Assembly: GCA_033439265.1 (NCBI GenBank)
Contig: JAVTVX010000002.1
Span: forward strand, 17,077,674-17,141,673
From: Dillenia suffruticosa
Taxonomy: Eukaryota > Streptophyta > Magnoliopsida > Dilleniales > Dilleniaceae
DNA: 64,000 nucleotides
Direction: 5' to 3'
Below are positions 61,001 to 64,000 of this stretch, in pieces (the first letter of the stretch is position 1; each line of letters begins with the position of its first letter). The position numbers were made by a program, and so were the translations under genes. The notes beneath the pieces were generated by a model. The model was not told the origin of the DNA and ran no database searches. It was given only the letters and a program-made list of their open reading frames with translations.

Positions 61001-61923
61001 TTACTTGAGAGGATGATAATCAATCTAAGTACCAAGTAGCATAGAATAGTCAGATACATGGTACCATTTAGCTTATGGAACAAGGAATATCTAAAACAAG
61101 AGACTAGCAGAGTGCAAGACATTGAAAGTCCTCTGCGTGTAACTTCCGCTTTTGAACTAACCATATTTAAATCATGCGTGTTAAACTAAACCTGTAAGAA
61201 TAACATAAACATGAAAACATGACTGACTCAGATGAATAATATGGAATTTGGTGTTGCTCTTAATCTGATTATCATAATCTCCAGCCCCCCCCCCACAACC
61301 CCGCCCCCAAAAAAAAGGTGGATGAAAGTCCAAGGCACCTACATTACAATTAAAATGCCGTCAGACGTAGAAACAAAGAATCAAAACTCACATGTCCATG
61401 GTGAGTCTTTAAGCCACGGTCTTCCACCCTACAATTCCCATCAATGAGAAGGGTCTTTATTGGAACCTAATTGAAAAACCAGACCAGACTTATCAATCAA
61501 TCCAATATGAACAAATGAATAACACGGTTTAAAAAATAAATAAATAAATAAATAATGCATCCAAATACGATAGATGCCTTCGGATATGATCCCCCTGCTT
61601 CTTTCACAATTCAGTTTACAAATAATCACAAGCAGGTGAATACACTACATGCATGAGTAGATGAATTTCAGTCACTTTCTTAGCCTAGAAATCAAATTCT
61701 TTACAAGGCAAGTGTGAAATTCATAAAACCAATGTATATATATAAATATATACATGAAGAAAGAAGAAATTGAAGAAATTACCACGTTCTGTTGGGGCTT
61801 CCTCTTGTAATAAGCAAGCAATCGAGTCTCGAGAACGAAATATCTCATGTGAATGAAAGATCGACCAATCTTCCTCCTCCCATATCTCACCATCCATCCT
61901 TCATACACCACTTTCGTCGACAT
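46016..61923 (-). CDS. EDR2-like: EDR2-like protein (PH–START–DUF1336), 22 exons
   Basis: Lipid-binding regulator. Arabidopsis EDR2 limits salicylate-dependent cell death and powdery-mildew resistance and binds phosphatidylinositol-4-phosphate through its PH domain. Exons (minus): 61923–61783, 61466–61392, 60311–60258, 58952–58887, 57969–57866, 57321–57251, 57156–57040, 56950–56910, 56812–56712, 55093–54998, 53632–53568, 53492–53421, 53323–53168, 52888–52653, 52576–52537, 52408–52254, 52142–52041, 48594–48550, 48474–48334, 47062–46967, 46874–46773, 46165–46016. Total 2226 bp, 741 aa, against about 718 in Arabidopsis; every phase joins. Seen: PH start VVYEGWMVRYGRRKIGRS; START from about 175 to 395 with KHWRLLQCQNG, VWPRDLCYVRYWRRNDDG and FQQHCLLQML; an acidic linker; DUF1336 with IDLSCFSGNL, NCWRISDGNNF-like, LVAVDWFKD, GSLLQRFVDGDDEFRNSR, GSWIVRQSVGSTPCLLGK and ERLIGAVRVSHLELSSA. 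Intron 13 appears to use a GC donor. Confidence 0.94.
48595..52040. other. 3.4 kb intron 17 of the EDR2-like gene
   Basis: Largest intron of the gene. Around 49468 sequence of another character starts (TGTAAGGACCC…), followed by a CT-rich stretch (49618–49760). At 51135–51181 and 51205–51251 an imperfect direct repeat with GCCACC(A/T)CTTG(A/G)GTCCCC occurs 70 bases apart. These suggest an inserted old LTR or other element on the plus strand, but no matched ends or target duplication were found. Confidence 0.45.
51308..51420 (+). repeat. (CAA)n-headed dispersed plant repeat
   Basis: A CAACAACAAC run followed by CCAAACCTTTATCTCACT, AAATGAGGTCAGCTATATGAATC-like text, a diverged form of a very common plant repeat (AAGCCTTATCCCACTAAGTGGGGTCGGC-type, by recall), usually seen as the end of non-LTR or SINE-like elements. 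Confidence 0.5.
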
Positions 61924-62171
61924 AGCTCCCCAACCACCACACCAATAGGATCCAAAAATAGAATACCAAAAAGAGAATTGGAAGGTCAGGTAATGATCTT
62001 CACGTCCACTTTCGATTGATCTGAATATAACCCAAGTCACCTGATCGCTCGTCTCATCGCATCAATCAAACACTATCACGGTCAACGAATTCCCCAACCA
62101 TCCATTTCCAAGACTCACGTCTCATTTACTTCAACAATACTTCAATCTTTTACCACTTCACATTCAAATGA

Positions 62172-62233
62172 GGTCCAAGCTCAGAGAGAGAGAGAAAGCG
62201 AGAGAGAAAGAGAAAAGATCTATTTCGCCAGAA

Positions 62234-62274
<41 letters not shown>

Positions 62275-62330
62275 GCGAAATCGTTTTCAAAGGGAGAGAG
62301 AGACAGAGAGACAGAGAGAAAGAACTGTGG
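62172..62330. promoter_or_regulatory. GA-rich leader/proximal promoter of EDR2-like gene
   Basis: GA repeats (longest about 62238–62272) lie 250–400 bases upstream of the start codon, reading as CT repeats on the gene's strand. Pyrimidine-rich leaders and GAGA-type elements are common around plant transcription starts. No TATA box stands out. Confidence 0.5.
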
Positions 62331-62342
62331 AGGTTATTAAAT

Positions 62343-63215
62343 AATGGAATTAAATGGTGGGTTTGCTTCAGTCTAAGAAGAAAGCGTCGCGCTTTTTTAA
62401 TTCATTTTTCTTTTCTTTTTTTTTTTTTTCCAATTTTCCAATCTCTCTCTCTCAACGACGACGTTCGCCGGACGGCGCAAAATCGGTACAAATTAGAAAA
62501 AGAGGATGAACGCGGTTGAGAGGCGATACCTTCAAAAAGATTAAAACTAGTCAATGAAAAAGCGACACGTAGGGTAAAAAAGGTCCTTTTCAGAGACTCG
62601 CATCGTACGTGTCAAATGGTACTCAAGTAGTTGACAAGAGCTTGTGCTACTGTGGGTGACACAATGAGTCTTTCACTTTGGGGCTGCTCACCGATCACCG
62701 GGGCATTCCATCTCCTTTTAAATGGTAGTTAATAAAGTATAACCACTTTTAAATAAGAATTTATCGGTTGGTCAATTGTAATCGCACAGAAATATTTTAC
62801 ATGAACAGGTAATTTTCTTCGACCATTCTCCCCTTTGCAGAGAAAAACCGTCTCCACAAAAAATATCTGACCTAAATAATAATTATTATTGAAATAATAA
62901 ATTTATCACAGTAACTTATTGATATACAGACCAAACCAAACTTTTTCGATCAAAAGTTTTTTTTTTTTAACCTCAAATAAATCTCCTTTATTATATTATT
63001 TTCCAAAATTTTATAAACACTTGGATTGTTTGGTTAAAAGGAATAACAATTAAGAATTTAAATTCATATGAATTATTTAAATTGATAAAATATAAATGAA
63101 GGTTTCAAAAATCTCAAATAAGGAAGTTATTAAACCCAAGTAAAACTATAGATTTTGTAAAATCATATTAAGTGCTTTTGTTAAACTATATTAAACTTAT
63201 GAATTATATTATGAA
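62343..63215. other. Upstream region of EDR2-like gene
   Basis: No gene seen. Contains a T/C-rich run (about 62400–62450) and then plain AT-rich DNA leading into the LINE remnant. Confidence 0.5.
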
Positions 63216-63219
63216 ATTA

Positions 63220-64000
63220 TTGGAGAAATTAATGGAGTATAAGTTAAAATTAGAGATAAATATGTCTCAAAATTAATTTATATTTATGTTAGAGCGATCT
63301 ACTACTGAAATCATTTATTTATTAAGATATTTGACGGGGACATTTAAAATACAGAAGAGAGACTTGTATGTATTATTTATTAATCTAGAAAAAATATATA
63401 TTGGATATTTAAAAACATATTGTCGTGGGTATTAACGAAATAGAGAATCTTATTGACATACATTAATCTCATCAAATATACGTATGAGAGAACTATTACC
63501 AATATAATAACATGTAGGGATTTAAATTATAACTTCTCAATTAATATAGGATTTCATCAAAACTCGATATTAAATCCCTTTCTTTTTGTAATAATGATAG
63601 ATGAAATCACAAAAAATATTTAAGATAAAAAATTATGGTATATATTTTTCTTACAGATGGTGCAGTATTGATTGATAGGATTAGAAAAAATATTAGTGCT
63701 AAATTGAAATTATAGAGGGACACATTAAAATTTAGAAGATCTAGATTGAATTAGTCAAAATTGGGTATATGAAATGCACATTTAGTGGTAGATATTGTAA
63801 TGATAAAAAAACTCTTAAGTTAGAAGATCAAGACATACAAAAAAGTGAACATTTTAGATATTTTGGATTTATCATTTAAAACAATGGTAATATGAATGGA
63901 GATATGAATCATAGAATTCAATCAGTTGAATGAAATTAAAAACTACATTTGAACTTTTTTGCAATTGCACGGTAAGGAAATCATAATAAAATCTACATTA
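63220..64000 (+). pseudogene. Decayed LINE reverse transcriptase, cut by window end
   Basis: With frame jumps, the plus strand spells plant LINE RT blocks in order: ERSTTEIIYLLRYLTG and KRDLYVLFINLEK (about 63290–63400), GFHQNSILNPFLFVIMIDEI (about 63550–63610), FFLTDGAVLID in place of the FADD catalytic box (about 63645–63680), YMKCTFSG, and SEHFRYFGFII (about 63840–63880). Several stops and the altered catalytic box make it dead. The element continues beyond the window. Confidence 0.8.

Overview
The window is nuclear DNA of a eudicot plant. Genes are intron-rich with GT–AG splice sites, intergenic DNA is very AT-rich, and plant retroelements (Ty1/copia, Ty3/gypsy and LINE remnants, tRNA-type SINEs, hAT-type MITEs) lie between and inside genes. 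The species cannot be named from the sequence alone. No prokaryotic, viral or CRISPR-like system was seen.

Layout. (1) 1–4.3 kb: AT-rich, with a SINE-like copy, a CT-rich dispersed repeat and a decayed gypsy gag–protease piece. (2) 4.29–27.15 kb and 27.33–42.19 kb: a tandem segmental duplication of one three-gene unit. Each unit holds two divergently oriented genes of the pinoresinol-lariciresinol/pinoresinol reductase family (4 exons, 312 aa, lignan biosynthesis) followed by a DUF1995 (LPA3-like, probably chloroplast) gene. Block 1 is larger because it gained a complete 6.49 kb copia element (two 357 bp LTRs with no difference seen by eye, TGTTG target duplication, 1370 aa uninterrupted ORF) and several hAT-type MITEs. 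(3) 43.7–45.3 kb: a single-exon UDP-glycosyltransferase with a strange Gly/Pro-rich insertion. (4) 46.0–61.9 kb, minus strand: a 22-exon EDR2-like gene (PH, START, DUF1336; 741 aa), reconstructed with every exon in phase. (5) 62.3–64 kb: the GA-rich leader/promoter side of that gene, then a decayed LINE reverse transcriptase running off the window.

How it fits together. All four reductases look intact and keep the NADPH loop and catalytic Lys138. The A/C pair differs at about 21 of 312 residues, the B/D pair at only about 6. In both pairs the block 2 copy has lost Phe88 (to Val or Ile) in the SGVHxRSH segment. The DUF1995 gene survives only in block 2: the block 1 copy has an in-frame TAG, lacks the end of its last exon and carries the copia element in intron 2.

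The most interesting signals are: a possible spliced copia mRNA whose start codon lies in the LTR and whose intron removes the primer-binding site and a 32 bp perfect palindrome; the parallel Phe88 changes in the reductases; the UGT insertion; and empty-site proofs for several MITEs, which the duplication provides. I found no clearly new multi-gene system.
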